Source: RH-AL1 sp965249685 (lineage in GTDB: Bacteria; Pseudomonadota; Alphaproteobacteria; Rhizobiales; Beijerinckiaceae). Taken from it: a stretch of 64,000 nt of DNA. The stretch's first letter is position 1; each line of letters begins with the position of its first letter. The stretch covers positions 3,162,001 to 3,226,000 of the forward strand of contig CBDFMN010000003.1 in assembly GCA_965249685.1 (NCBI GenBank), given 5' to 3'. Made by a program: the position numbers and the translations under genes. The notes under the pieces are model-generated. The model was not told the DNA's origin, made no database searches, and worked only from the letters and a program-made list of their open reading frames with translations. Positions 54,831 to 62,609 of this stretch are shown in pieces.

Positions 54831-54857
54831 CACACAATGAGCCGGGGGGCTTGTGTG
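54831..54857 (+). ncRNA. Hairpin CACACAA/TTGTGTG in the cargo leader
   Basis: A 7-bp perfect stem around a 13-base loop containing GGGGGG, the first of four stem-loops in 54831-55069, just upstream of the divergent 190-codon gene start. Whether it belongs to a stable RNA is unknown. Confidence 0.35.
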
Positions 54858-54899
54858 CGCAACAGGTTTCTGCAATGCTATAGTCAGCCGAAACGCAAA

Positions 54900-54931
54900 C
54901 GACCTCCCGAGGCTGGCACCAGAGGAGGTCG
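54900..54931 (+). promoter_or_regulatory. Hairpin that buries the ribosome site of micro-ORF 1
   Basis: CGACCTCC (54900-54907) pairs perfectly with GGAGGTCG (54924-54931), an 8-bp stem with a 16-base loop. The 3' arm is the Shine-Dalgarno sequence of the ATG at 54933. Folding would block translation. Confidence 0.5.
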
Positions 54932-54932
54932 A

Positions 54933-54998
54933 ATGGTTCGGTTACCAAATGGGGTGGCTAACCACAGGCCCCAAATGGCTGATAGGTTGGGCTGGTGA
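54933..54998 (+). CDS. Micro-ORF 1 in the IS cargo, 21 codons
   Basis: ATG 54933 follows GAGGAGGTCGA; product begins MVRLPNGVANHRPQ and ends DRLGW. The start site has an almost perfect ribosome site inside a hairpin. No homologue known to me. It could be a leader peptide or non-coding. Confidence 0.3.
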   Translation: MVRLPNGVANHRPQMADRLGW

Positions 54999-55001
54999 GC
55001 C

Positions 55002-55018
55002 GTTCCATACGTTGGAAC
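55002..55018 (+). ncRNA. Hairpin GTTCCA-TACGT-TGGAAC
   Basis: A 6-bp stem with 5-base loop between the two micro-ORFs, 4 bases after the first one's stop. Part of the structured array. Confidence 0.35.
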
Positions 55019-55049
55019 CTAACACCACCCGACCGTCTGATCAACCCTG

Positions 55050-55069
55050 TGGCCTCTGAAAGGAGGCCA
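55050..55069 (+). promoter_or_regulatory. Hairpin that buries the ribosome site of micro-ORF 2
   Basis: TGGCCTC (55050-55056) pairs with GAGGCCA (55063-55069), loop TGAAAG. The 3' arm contains most of the GGAGG ribosome site of ATG 55072. This is the second start-blocking hairpin in 170 bases. Confidence 0.5.
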
Positions 55070-55071
55070 AG

Positions 55072-55173
55072 ATGGCATACTCAGGACGAGTCTGTCACCG
55101 TGTCCGAGCTTATGTTCGGATCCGGTTCGGTAAAATGGAGCACGTTTGTGCTCATCGTCGTTGCTGCGGCTAA
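55072..55173 (+). CDS. Micro-ORF 2 in the IS cargo, 33 codons
   Basis: ATG 55072, preceded by AAAGGAGGCCAAG, to TAA 55171-55173. Product is basic and Cys-containing (MAYSGRVCHRVRAYVRIRF at the start, CAHRRCCG at the end). It ends 4 bases into the end of the minus-strand 66-codon gene. Coding status is unproven; the strong but hidden ribosome site is the reason to list it. Confidence 0.35.
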   Translation: MAYSGRVCHRVRAYVRIRFGKMEHVCAHRRCCG

Positions 55174-55370
55174 TCCTGCTTCAATGATTGACGCTTAGGG
55201 CGTTTTGACCGTCCGGGGTCTGCATCCTCGGGCGGTTTTCTCGTCTTAGAGCGTTCGACATTTTCCGCAACCTCTTTCAGGTTCACTCGGACAAAGCGAG
55301 ATAGAGCTTCTTCGAAACTCATATCAAGCGCCAGCGGCGGCTCTGTCGTCTTCCTTGGCTTGTCGGTCAC
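55170..55370 (-). CDS. 66-residue cargo protein coupled to the membrane gene
   Basis: GTG 55370 overlaps the stop of the 88-codon gene (GTGA). Sequence: MSFEEALSRFVRVNLKEVAE is the core, with a basic Lys/Arg/Pro-rich tail (ERSKTRKPPEDADPGRSKR). The core helix-like segment resembles small proteins found beside transposases. Function unknown. Confidence 0.65.
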   Translation of the reverse strand: MTDKPRKTTEPPLALDMSFEEALSRFVRVNLKEVAENVERSKTRKPPEDADPGRSKRPKRQSLKQD

Positions 55371-55633
55371 GGTAGCAGCTTCCACAGGGAGGGCGCAGCC
55401 ATAGCTATGGCGTGAGCAAAAGCTGCGATGCCTGATAGCCAAGCGGCCTTAGCATTAGCTGAGGTCTGTTGATTCAACTCCTGCATGACAACGGGGGCTG
55501 GGCCGCCGTAAGTGTTCATAGCCGGCCACGTGATTTTGATGCGCGCTGAACGCACCCAGTAAAATCCCAATGCCAGTGCTGCCAAGCCGCTGACGATTTC
55601 AAGAGTGTTGACGAAGCCCTGTTCGCCGATCAC
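55367..55633 (-). CDS. 88-residue membrane protein coupled to the transposase
   Basis: GTG 55633 overlaps the transposase stop (GTGA). Two hydrophobic segments, about 8-25 (TLEIVSGLAALALGFYWV) and 64-82 (AAWLSGIAAFAHAIAMAAP). Function unknown; passenger gene of the element. Confidence 0.7.
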   Translation of the reverse strand: MIGEQGFVNTLEIVSGLAALALGFYWVRSARIKITWPAMNTYGGPAPVVMQELNQQTSANAKAAWLSGIAAFAHAIAMAAPSLWKLLP

Positions 55634-56547
55634 GCGATCAGCACCTTATATGGGATTGGGCCTTCAACGCAGGCGAACAGATCGTTCATGCGGCCCGTCA
55701 CCTTCATGTCGCGGCGGTTGTAGCCCCACGTCATCTCGGCAACGTAGCGCTTGAGGTGCTTATCCGACACCCAATGATGGATGCCGTAAATCTGGCGCTT
55801 CAGGAGAGCCCACACGGCCTCGACGCTGTTCGTGTGAACGAACCCGCCAAGACGGACGTACTCGCCAGCCGAGTGATTTACGGCGAGGTGGAGGTAGTCC
55901 TTGCCGAGGCCGCCGAACGAACGATCTTCGTCGGTCATCATGGCCGTGCCTTTGACGACGTTCTTGCGAACCATGTCCTGAAGCGTCTTCGCCTTTGCGT
56001 CCGCGACGTGCTCCGTCCGAAGCTCGCCGTCGCGCTGGATCACGCCTATGACAACGGCCTTGTTGGCGCCGCCCTGAGAGCCGGGCGTCTTCTTGTTGGC
56101 ATGCTTGTTCTTTTCCTTGCCGGCAACGAACGTAGTGTCGCCTTCGACCGTATCCTCTAGCGGGGCATTGAAAGACGGCGTGCGGGCGGCATGACGCAGG
56201 CGATGCAGGACGAACCAAGCCGACTTCTGAGTGATGTTCAGGTCTTTGGCGAGCGTCGTGCTGGCGATGCCCTTGGGGTGGTTCGTAATGAGCCAGATAG
56301 CCATGAACCACTTACGAAGCGGAAGCTTCGTGTCTTGGAAGATCGTGCCGACCTTGATCGAAAAGCGCTGGCGGCAATCGCTGCACTTGAAGGTCTTCTT
56401 GTCACTGAAGTGCATGATGCGGTCGCAACCGCAGAGCGGGCAGAACTCGCCATCTTTCCAGCGGATCGAACGCAGATGGTCGATGCACGATTGCTCGTCG
56501 GGGAAGGCGTCCATAAGATCGAAGAGGCTATCGAAATGCTTGATCAT
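55630..56547 (-). CDS. IS1595-family transposase
   Basis: 305 residues. N-terminal zinc ribbon (CPLCGCDRIMHFSDKKTFKC then SDCRQRFS), then an ISXO2-like DDE-type catalytic domain: VEGDTTFVAGKEKNKHANK, MMTDEDRSFGGLGKDYLH and HTNSVEAVWALLKRQIYGIH, with the tail LKRYVAEMTWGYNRRDM. The residues look intact, so the element may be active. Two small genes follow by GTGA overlaps. Confidence 0.95.
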   Translation of the reverse strand: MIKHFDSLFDLMDAFPDEQSCIDHLRSIRWKDGEFCPLCGCDRIMHFSDKKTFKCSDCRQRFSIKVGTIFQDTKLPLRKWFMAIWLITNHPKGIASTTLAKDLNITQKSAWFVLHRLRHAARTPSFNAPLEDTVEGDTTFVAGKEKNKHANKKTPGSQGGANKAVVIGVIQRDGELRTEHVADAKAKTLQDMVRKNVVKGTAMMTDEDRSFGGLGKDYLHLAVNHSAGEYVRLGGFVHTNSVEAVWALLKRQIYGIHHWVSDKHLKRYVAEMTWGYNRRDMKVTGRMNDLFACVEGPIPYKVLIA

Positions 56548-56599
56548 AGTCCGCTCCGCCGATGGAGAAAACCTAGCCCATCCTCAGGGGTGGGTCAAG

Positions 56600-56615
56600 C
56601 ACGTATATAGGTCCC
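56600..56615 (-). repeat. Right terminal inverted repeat of the IS1595 element
   Basis: CACGTATATAGGTCCC on the plus strand, 53 bases upstream of the transposase start codon. The transposase promoter should lie within or next to this end. Confidence 0.95.
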
Positions 56616-56623
56616 AAAATGAT
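56616..56623. repeat. Target-site duplication AAAATGAT, right copy
   Basis: Identical to 53882-53889 and directly outside the right end. Perfect preservation suggests a fairly recent insertion. Confidence 0.95.
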
Positions 56624-57048
56624 CGATCTGTTGCTTTCGAAGCGATTTATCGTGCTTTTGATCATAGCCAGATCAAGTCGGTATTTGTTGCCGTGGATAA
56701 GCAAACTCTTTCGGAGACATGCAAGAGACGGCTGCGTCGGACAGCCGTCAGTCAAGATGTTCGCGACTTCGCGGCAATTTTCGTCCCAATGCAAGAGCTG
56801 CGGCATCTCGCCGATTACAGTCCTCTTATAAGTATCTCTCAGTCGGAAGCTTTGGACCTTGTAGACGAAGCGGAGACCGCGTTGGATATCCTGAAACGCA
56901 TAGACCCCGTCGAGCGTACGGATCGAATTGCGCTGATGCTTGTGAGTTCTCGTTCAAGCTAACCCGTTAATTTGCCCACGGGGCATCGTTATGAGGCAAA
57001 CTGCCATTTTGTTTGCATCGTCAACGTCCATGCTCTAATCCCCCGCCC

Positions 57049-57246
57049 ATGGAAAAACACTCGTTCCGCCCCCTCTGGCTGCTCCTGCTGCTGCCCTACA
57101 TCGGTCTGCTCTGGGTGCCGTTCTACAACACCAAGCTGCCTGAGTTCCTGGGCTTTCCCTTCTTCTACTGGTACCAGCTCGCCTGGGTGCCGCTGACCTC
57201 CCTCCTCATCTTCATCGTGTACCGGAGCGTCGGCGATGACGACTAA
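57049..57246 (+). CDS. DUF3311 small membrane subunit of a symporter
   Basis: 65 residues, two hydrophobic helices (LWLLLLLPYIGLLWVPFYN and LAWVPLTSLLIFIVYRSVGD). DUF3311 proteins precede solute:sodium symporters, and this one overlaps the symporter start by 11 bases. Likely an accessory subunit. Confidence 0.85.
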   Translation: MEKHSFRPLWLLLLLPYIGLLWVPFYNTKLPEFLGFPFFYWYQLAWVPLTSLLIFIVYRSVGDDD

Positions 57247-58786
57247 GCTCGATCCCGTCGCCCTCGGCGTCTTCGTCTTCTTCTTTCTCCTCGTCACGAT
57301 AATGGGTTTCGTCGCGGCCAGGTGGCGGCGGCCGGCGACTCTCGCGCATATCGACGAGTGGGGCTTGGGCGGCCGGCAGTTCGGGACCTGGGTCACCTGG
57401 TTCCTCATCGGCGGCGACTTCTACACCGCCTACACCGTCATCGCCGTGCCGGCGCTCGTCTACGCGGTGGGCGCCTACGGCTTCTTCGCGCTGCCCTACA
57501 CGATCATCGTCTATCCCTTCGTCTTCGCGGTGATGCCGCTGCTATGGAAGGTGGCGAAGACGAACAATTATGTGACCGCCGGCGACGTGGTCTACGGCCG
57601 CTATGGTTCGCGCGCGCTTGAGGCGGCGGTGGCGGCGACCGGCGTGCTCGCCACCATGCCCTATATCGCCCTGCAGCTCGTCGGCATGGCGGCGGTGCTC
57701 AAAGCGCTGGGTTTCGCGGGCCAGGGGTGGCAGGGCGAGTTGCCGCTCGTCATCGCCTTCGTCATCCTGGCGCTCTACACCTACTCCTCCGGCCTCCGCG
57801 CGCCGGCGCTCATCGCCTTCGTCAAGGATATCATGATCTACATCGCCGTGGTCGCGGCGGTGGTGGTTCTGCCGATGAAGTTCGGCGGCTACGGTGCGAT
57901 CTTCGCGGCGGCCGGCGACGAACTCGCCAAGAAGGTCGCGGCATCGGGCGGCAAGCTTGCCGCCGGGCTCACGCTGACGCCCGGCCAGGTCCTGCCCTAC
58001 GCCAGCCTGGCGCTGGGATCCGCGCTCGCCGCCTTCATGTACCCGCACACGCTGACGGGCGTGTTCGCCTCCTCCGGCGTCGCCACCATCCGCAAGAACG
58101 CGGTTCTGCTGCCGGCCTACACGCTGCTGCTGGGCCTCCTCGCGCTGCTCGGCTACATGGGCTTGGCGGCGCATCTCACGCTGGCCTCGCCCAACGACGT
58201 CGTGCCGGCGCTGTTCCAGACGTTCTTTCCGTCGTGGTTTGCCGGCTTTGCCTTCGCGGCGGTGGCGATCGGCGCGCTGGTGCCGGCCGCCGTCATGTCG
58301 ATCGGCGCGGCCAACCTCTTCACCCGCAATTTCTGGAAGGCCTACGTCAACCCGGCGGTGACGCCGGGCGGCGAGGCGCAGGTCGCCAAGATCACCTCGC
58401 TCGCCGTCAAGTTCGGCGCGCTCCTCTTCATCATCGTCCTGCCGACGCAGTTCGCGCTCGACCTCCAGCTGCTCGGCGGCCTTTGGATCCTCCAGACCTT
58501 TCCGGCCGTGGTGTTCGGGCTCTTCACCGGCTGGTTCCGTGCGCCGGCTTTGCTGCTCGGCTGGGCGGTGGGCTTCGTCGGCGGCTCGGTGCTGGTCTTC
58601 TTCGACCGGCTGGTGACGCCCGCCGGCACCAAGCTCGTGCCGCTCCACACGTTCGACTTCGGCGGCGACAAGGTGACGGTCTATACGGGGCTCCTGGCGC
58701 TTGCGGCCAACGTGGTCGTGGTGGTCGTCGCCAACCTCATCCTCGCGCGCGCCGCGCCGCAGGCCCGGCTGACGTCGGCCGCGTGA
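57236..58786 (+). CDS. Sodium:solute symporter, MctP-like
   Basis: 516 residues, about 13 hydrophobic helices (e.g. FLIGGDFYTAYTVIAVPALV, VAGDVVYGRYG-like TAGDVVYGRYGSRALEAAV). Belongs to the SSS family and resembles the monocarboxylate permease MctP of rhizobia (lactate, pyruvate, propionate, alanine). Substrate is inferred from homology. Together with the DUF3311 gene it is a two-gene operon just beyond the mobile region. Confidence 0.85.
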   Translation: MTTKLDPVALGVFVFFFLLVTIMGFVAARWRRPATLAHIDEWGLGGRQFGTWVTWFLIGGDFYTAYTVIAVPALVYAVGAYGFFALPYTIIVYPFVFAVMPLLWKVAKTNNYVTAGDVVYGRYGSRALEAAVAATGVLATMPYIALQLVGMAAVLKALGFAGQGWQGELPLVIAFVILALYTYSSGLRAPALIAFVKDIMIYIAVVAAVVVLPMKFGGYGAIFAAAGDELAKKVAASGGKLAAGLTLTPGQVLPYASLALGSALAAFMYPHTLTGVFASSGVATIRKNAVLLPAYTLLLGLLALLGYMGLAAHLTLASPNDVVPALFQTFFPSWFAGFAFAAVAIGALVPAAVMSIGAANLFTRNFWKAYVNPAVTPGGEAQVAKITSLAVKFGALLFIIVLPTQFALDLQLLGGLWILQTFPAVVFGLFTGWFRAPALLLGWAVGFVGGSVLVFFDRLVTPAGTKLVPLHTFDFGGDKVTVYTGLLALAANVVVVVVANLILARAAPQARLTSAA

Positions 58787-58877
58787 GGCGCACGGCCGTG
58801 CATCCCGGAGCGCGTCTCGCGCGTTGGCGGGTGCACACAGGCCACCGATGCGCGGCCGCTGCCCAACAGGAGCCGTC

Positions 58878-59129
58878 ATGAGCGATCCCACGTCACACCG
58901 GCCCTTTCCCGGGGAGCAGTCGGCTCCGGTGTCTTTCACGCGCGAGCAACGCGGTTGGATGGTCGCGGCGCTCGTCGCCTTCGTCGGCGTGGCGATCCTC
59001 GGTCCTGCGGTGACCGCCGCGGTGGAAGGCAGCAGACGCCTCGGCCGGCGCTCGCGTCGCCGCCTGCGCCGGCTCGGCGGCGGCACGATCGCGCCGTTGC
59101 GCCGCCAGGTCGCCGCGCTGCGCCGCTGA
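58878..59129 (+). CDS. Small membrane protein with Arg-rich tail
   Basis: 83 residues from ATG 58878 (AGGAG upstream). One hydrophobic helix (GWMVAALVAFVGVAILGPAV) and a C-terminal tail of about 30 residues with many Arg. The topology suggests a membrane anchor with a cytoplasmic nucleic-acid- or lipid-binding tail. Not recognised. Confidence 0.65.
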   Translation: MSDPTSHRPFPGEQSAPVSFTREQRGWMVAALVAFVGVAILGPAVTAAVEGSRRLGRRSRRRLRRLGGGTIAPLRRQVAALRR

Positions 59130-59215
59130 GCGTTGCACCGCCGCTTGTCTCCCGCGGCCGACGCGCGATAATGGCCGCAGGAGATCGTCCTCCCAACCCC
59201 GGATAGAGATTGCCC

Positions 59216-60862
59216 ATGGCGCCCGACCTCAACCAAGCTCAATCCGCTCTGCGGGCCCATGAGGCTCAGACGAAGGAGCAGACCATTGCGGCGCTGTTTG
59301 CGGAGGACCCCCGGCGGTTTGAGCGCTTCCATGCGCGATACGACGACCTCATCTACGATTATTCCAAGCAGCGGGTCACCGCGGCGACGATGGAGGGGCT
59401 TTTCGCCCTCGCGCGCGCCGCCAAGTTGGACGAGCGCCGCGCCGCCCTGTTCGGCGGGGAGGCGATCAACGTCACCGAGGGCCGCGCCGTCATGCACATG
59501 GCGCTGCGGACCATCACGTCCGGCAGGGCGATGCGGGTGGGCGGCGCGGACGTGATGCCGGACGTGCTGGCCGAGCGCGAGAAGGTGGGCGTCTTCGCCG
59601 AGGCCGTACGCGGCGGCGCGATCAAGGCCGCCAACGGGCAGCGCTTCACCCATGTCGTCAATATCGGCATCGGCGGCTCGGACCTCGGTCCCGCCATGGC
59701 GGCGCGTGCGCTCGCTCCCTTCGTGGCCGACCACCTAACCCTGCATTTCGTCGCCAACGTGGATGGCGCCAACCTCGGCGACACGTTGCGTCAGGTGCCG
59801 CTCGCCACAACGCTGTTCGTCGTCTGCTCCAAGACCTTCACGACGCTCGAGACGATGACCAACGCGCAGAGCGCTCGCCACGCCGTCGCGGCGGCGTTGG
59901 GCGAGGCGGCCGTAGCCGACCATTTCTGCGCCGTCTCGACGCAGCTCGACAAGATCGCCGCCTTCGGTATCCGCCCCGACCGCGTCTTCGGTTTCTGGGA
60001 CTGGGTGGGCGGCCGCTATTCCATCTGGTCGGCCATCGGACTTTCGGTGGAGATCGGCATCGGCCGCGAGCATTTCGAGCAGTTCCTGCACGGTGGGCAG
60101 GACGTGGACGAGCATTTCGTCTCGGCTCCCCTCGAGAGCAACATTCCGGTGCTGATGGCGCTCGTCGGCATCTGGAACCATGATTTCCTCAACCTGTCGA
60201 CGCTGGCCGTCATTCCCTACGACGAGAGGCTCGGCCGCTTCGCCGCCTACCTTCAGCAGCTCGAGATGGAGTCCAACGGCAAGTCCGTGACGCTGGAGGG
60301 CGCGCCTGTGGCGATGGCGACCTCGCCCATCGTCTTCGGCGAGCCAGGCACCAACGGCCAGCACGCGTTCTTCCAAATGCTGCACCAGGGGACGGAGCCG
60401 GTGCCCATCGACTTCCTGCTGGCGGCCGTCCCGACCCGCGCGGACGCGCACCACCACCACCTGCTCGCCGCCAATTGCTTCGCGCAGAGCGAGGCGCTGA
60501 TGCGCGGGCGCTCGCTCGAAGCCGTCAAGGACCAACTCGCCAAGCAGGGCCTGGACGAGGCGGCGATCGCCAAGCTTGCGCCGCACAAGGTGTTCAGCGG
60601 CAACCGCCCGAGCTCCACCTTCCTCTACAAAAGTCTGACGCCGCGGACGCTCGGGCGTCTCATCGCGCTCTACGAGCACAAGGTGTTCGTCCAGGGCGTC
60701 GTCTGGAACGTCGACTCCTTCGACCAATGGGGCGTCGAACTCGGCAAGGAACTCGCCAGCCGCCTCGTGCCGATCGTCGCCGACGCCGATGCCGCGACAG
60801 ACGACCTCGATTCCTCCACCGCCGGTCTCATCGTCCGCCTGCGCGCCCTCGAGCGCGAGTAG
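59216..60862 (+). CDS. pgi: Glucose-6-phosphate isomerase
   Basis: 548 residues. Full PGI: FNIGIGGSDLGPAMAARAL-type VVNIGIGGSDLGPAMA, VFVVCSKTFTTLETMTNA-like LFVVCSKTFTTLETM, GFWDWVGGRYSIWSAIGL, and the catalytic Glu/Lys regions near EPGTNGQHAFFQMLHQGT and QWGVELGKELA. ATG 59216 is preferred to TTG 59210. Glycolysis/gluconeogenesis. Confidence 0.97.
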   Translation: MAPDLNQAQSALRAHEAQTKEQTIAALFAEDPRRFERFHARYDDLIYDYSKQRVTAATMEGLFALARAAKLDERRAALFGGEAINVTEGRAVMHMALRTITSGRAMRVGGADVMPDVLAEREKVGVFAEAVRGGAIKAANGQRFTHVVNIGIGGSDLGPAMAARALAPFVADHLTLHFVANVDGANLGDTLRQVPLATTLFVVCSKTFTTLETMTNAQSARHAVAAALGEAAVADHFCAVSTQLDKIAAFGIRPDRVFGFWDWVGGRYSIWSAIGLSVEIGIGREHFEQFLHGGQDVDEHFVSAPLESNIPVLMALVGIWNHDFLNLSTLAVIPYDERLGRFAAYLQQLEMESNGKSVTLEGAPVAMATSPIVFGEPGTNGQHAFFQMLHQGTEPVPIDFLLAAVPTRADAHHHHLLAANCFAQSEALMRGRSLEAVKDQLAKQGLDEAAIAKLAPHKVFSGNRPSSTFLYKSLTPRTLGRLIALYEHKVFVQGVVWNVDSFDQWGVELGKELASRLVPIVADADAATDDLDSSTAGLIVRLRALERE

Positions 60863-61019
60863 GACGCCCCACTCTCACGAGAATTGACGCAGCTGTCAGA
60901 GCTCATTTCACATGAGTGCCCATCATTTGCAGGCGCAGATTCAAGAGGGAGATACGACGTTTACGCCAATTGCACGCCCGGGTTAGTTGGTGAAATGAAA
61001 GCTCTCGCGGCTGATTCGC

Positions 61020-61598
61020 ATGCCTGAACTCATTCGCCTCGGATCCGAAACGAAACGAATACAGGATCACTTTGGATTGGCTCGGCCGCCGCGTTTCGCT
61101 CTCGCCGCAGAGGACGGAGCTGCCGGAGGTCTCGTGCTCACGATACAGTGGGACACACATGGCAGGCCTATGTCCCAGCTCGCCCGGTTCGGGTTCCGAA
61201 TGCGGGACGGCGTGCGCCCGATGACCAGCTTCCGGTGTGAATCGATCAAGCTGGCTGTACCGCAACGCGCGTTTTTGGAGGGCCGCTGCATCGTGCCGGC
61301 CGACGCCTTCGTCGAAATCGTGCCAGGACCCGACGGACCCCGGTCGACGATGTACGCGGCGAAGGACGGCCGCGTCATGGCGCTTGCCGGGATGCTGCGT
61401 CCCGACACGATCGGAGCGTCCGTCACCGTCCTGACGGTGCCGGCGGCCGCCAACGTCCGCAGCATCAACCGGCGCATGCCCGCGATCCTGTTCAGGGAGG
61501 ATTTCGCGGTATGGATGGATGACACCACCAGCGCCGCCGACGCCCTTGCCCTGACGCGGTTCAACCACGATGATCTCCTCGTCGAGCAACCCTGCTGA
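61020..61598 (+). CDS. SRAP (YedK/HMCES)-like protein lacking catalytic Cys and His
   Basis: 192 residues with the SRAP layout: RCESIKLAVPQRAFLEGRC, IVPADAFVEIV (Glu99 in the usual place), VMALAGMLRP, VTVLTVPAAANVRSINRRMP and AILFREDFAVWM. Active SRAP proteins start Met-Cys and use the Cys at position 2 to form a cross-link to abasic sites; here the start is MPELIRL, with Pro at 2. The catalytic His of the I-H-x-R-M-P motif is Asn150. It should be unable to do the standard chemistry. The start agrees in position with normal family members, so a missed N-terminus is unlikely. Confidence 0.78.
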   Translation: MPELIRLGSETKRIQDHFGLARPPRFALAAEDGAAGGLVLTIQWDTHGRPMSQLARFGFRMRDGVRPMTSFRCESIKLAVPQRAFLEGRCIVPADAFVEIVPGPDGPRSTMYAAKDGRVMALAGMLRPDTIGASVTVLTVPAAANVRSINRRMPAILFREDFAVWMDDTTSAADALALTRFNHDDLLVEQPC

Positions 61599-61617
61599 GG
61601 GGCGCCGGCGCAGCCGC

Positions 61618-62608
61618 GGTGGTCCTGGTGCCTGAACGATCCCGTCCGCCTTTTCCGAGCGCCGAAGGCATTGTGGCTATGCAGGCGACGGCCTTGTCCG
61701 CGGCGATCCGCGCGCGGGATCTATCCTGCCGCGCGGTGATGAACGCCCATCTCGACCGCATCGCCGCGACCACGTGCCGGAGGCGGATGCGCCCTTCGTC
61801 GAGCGGCTGCGGGCCGCTGGCACCATCCTCATCGGCAAGACCAACACGCCCGAATTCGGCTTGGGCTCGCACACCTACAATGCCGTGTTCGGCGCGACCG
61901 GCAACGCCTACGACGCTCGCCTCAGCGCCGGTGGCAGCTCGGGGGGCGCGGCGGTCGCGCTGGCGCTGCACATGGTCCCGCTCGCCGACGGCAGCGATTT
62001 CGGCGGCTCGCTGCGCAATCCCGCGGGCTGGAACGGCGTGTTCGGGCTGCGCCCTTCCGCCGGCCGCGTGCCGCCCCTGCCGGCGCCGGAATCCTACCTG
62101 CAGCAATTGAGCACCGACGGTCCGATGGCGCGCTCCGTCGAAGACCTCGCCCTGCTGCTATCGGTGATGAGCGGCCACGATGCGAGGGCGCCGCTGTCGA
62201 TCGTCAAGCCGCCTTTGCCGGCCGCGTTGCCGGTGGGCGACGTCGCCGGGTGGCGGATCGGCTGGCTCGGCGACTATGCGGGTGCCCTGCCGATGGAGGA
62301 CGGCATCCTCGCCGCAGCTCGGCGCGGCCTCGAAGCGCTCGCGAGCGAAGGCCGCGCGGTCGAGGATGCCGCCTTGATGTTCGATCGGGCCAGCATCTGG
62401 GGCTGCTGGCTGGTCTGGCGTCACGCGTCGATGGCCGGTCGCTTTCGCGCCGGCGGGTCCGTACGACCGACCCTCCGGCTTTCAGCTCATCGGCCGGCCG
62501 GGCGCAGACCATGCATTGCTGCACCTCGCACGCGCCTACGAGCGGGCCAGCCCGTCTTTGGCACGCTTGCCGCATCGACGCCCTCACGACCAACCGATCG
62601 GAACCGCT
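61618..62608 (+). pseudogene. Amidase-signature enzyme remnant
   Basis: Piece one (about 61676-61770) reads LSAAIRARDLSCRAVMNAHL then DRIAA, an amidase N-terminus. It jumps frame at about 61773 to VPEADAPFVERLRAAGTILI, GKTNTPEFGLGSHTYNAVFG and the Ser-nucleophile loop SAGGSSGGAAVALAL. The roughly 50 residues between, including the catalytic Lys segment, are deleted. After WGCWLVWRHASMAGRF another deletion and frame change leads to QLIGRPGADHALLHLARAYE, the normal C-terminal end. Two deletions and two frame changes make it dead. It precedes the M20 gene. Confidence 0.85.
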
Positions 62609-62609
62609 G

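Larger units (their letters stand above)
53890..56615. mobile_element. Complete IS1595-family element with cargo genes, 2,726 bp
   Basis: The outer 16 bases of both ends are perfect inverted repeats (GGGACCTATATACGTG at 53890-53905; its complement at 56600-56615); similarity continues inward (left TGTGACCTAACCTGA, right, complemented, CTTGACCCACCCCTGA). An 8-bp target duplication flanks it. Inside: an 87-codon gene (+), a 190-codon gene (-), a structured micro-ORF stretch (+), and transposase with two coupled small genes (-). This is longer than a plain IS1595 element (around 1 kb), consistent with groups of the family known to carry passenger genes. Confidence 0.95.
53722..56962 (+). pseudogene. 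HEPN-like gene with a nonsense codon, split by IS1595
   Basis: Left part 53722-53889 (TTG start): EKLIEAARKLASGSNG, TAG at 53782, then RRSVCTAYYALFHALVRTGA. Right part 56624-56962: VAFEAIYRAFDHSQIKSVFV, DFAAIFVPMQELRHLADYSP, ALDLVDEAETALDILKRID. Removing the element plus one copy of AAAATGAT joins the parts exactly in frame (LIGQND-RSVAFE), giving 168 residues. TAYYALFHAL, the YRAFDH segment and the late RHLADY block fit HEPN-like proteins. So the insertion occurred in a real gene. The order of the two lesions cannot be told. AT-richer than the genome, suggesting earlier horizontal entry. Confidence 0.82.

Noticed and set aside
57542..59734. 730-codon minus-strand frame over the symporter and pgi
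   Set aside because: Crosses three genes on the plus strand; shadow composition.
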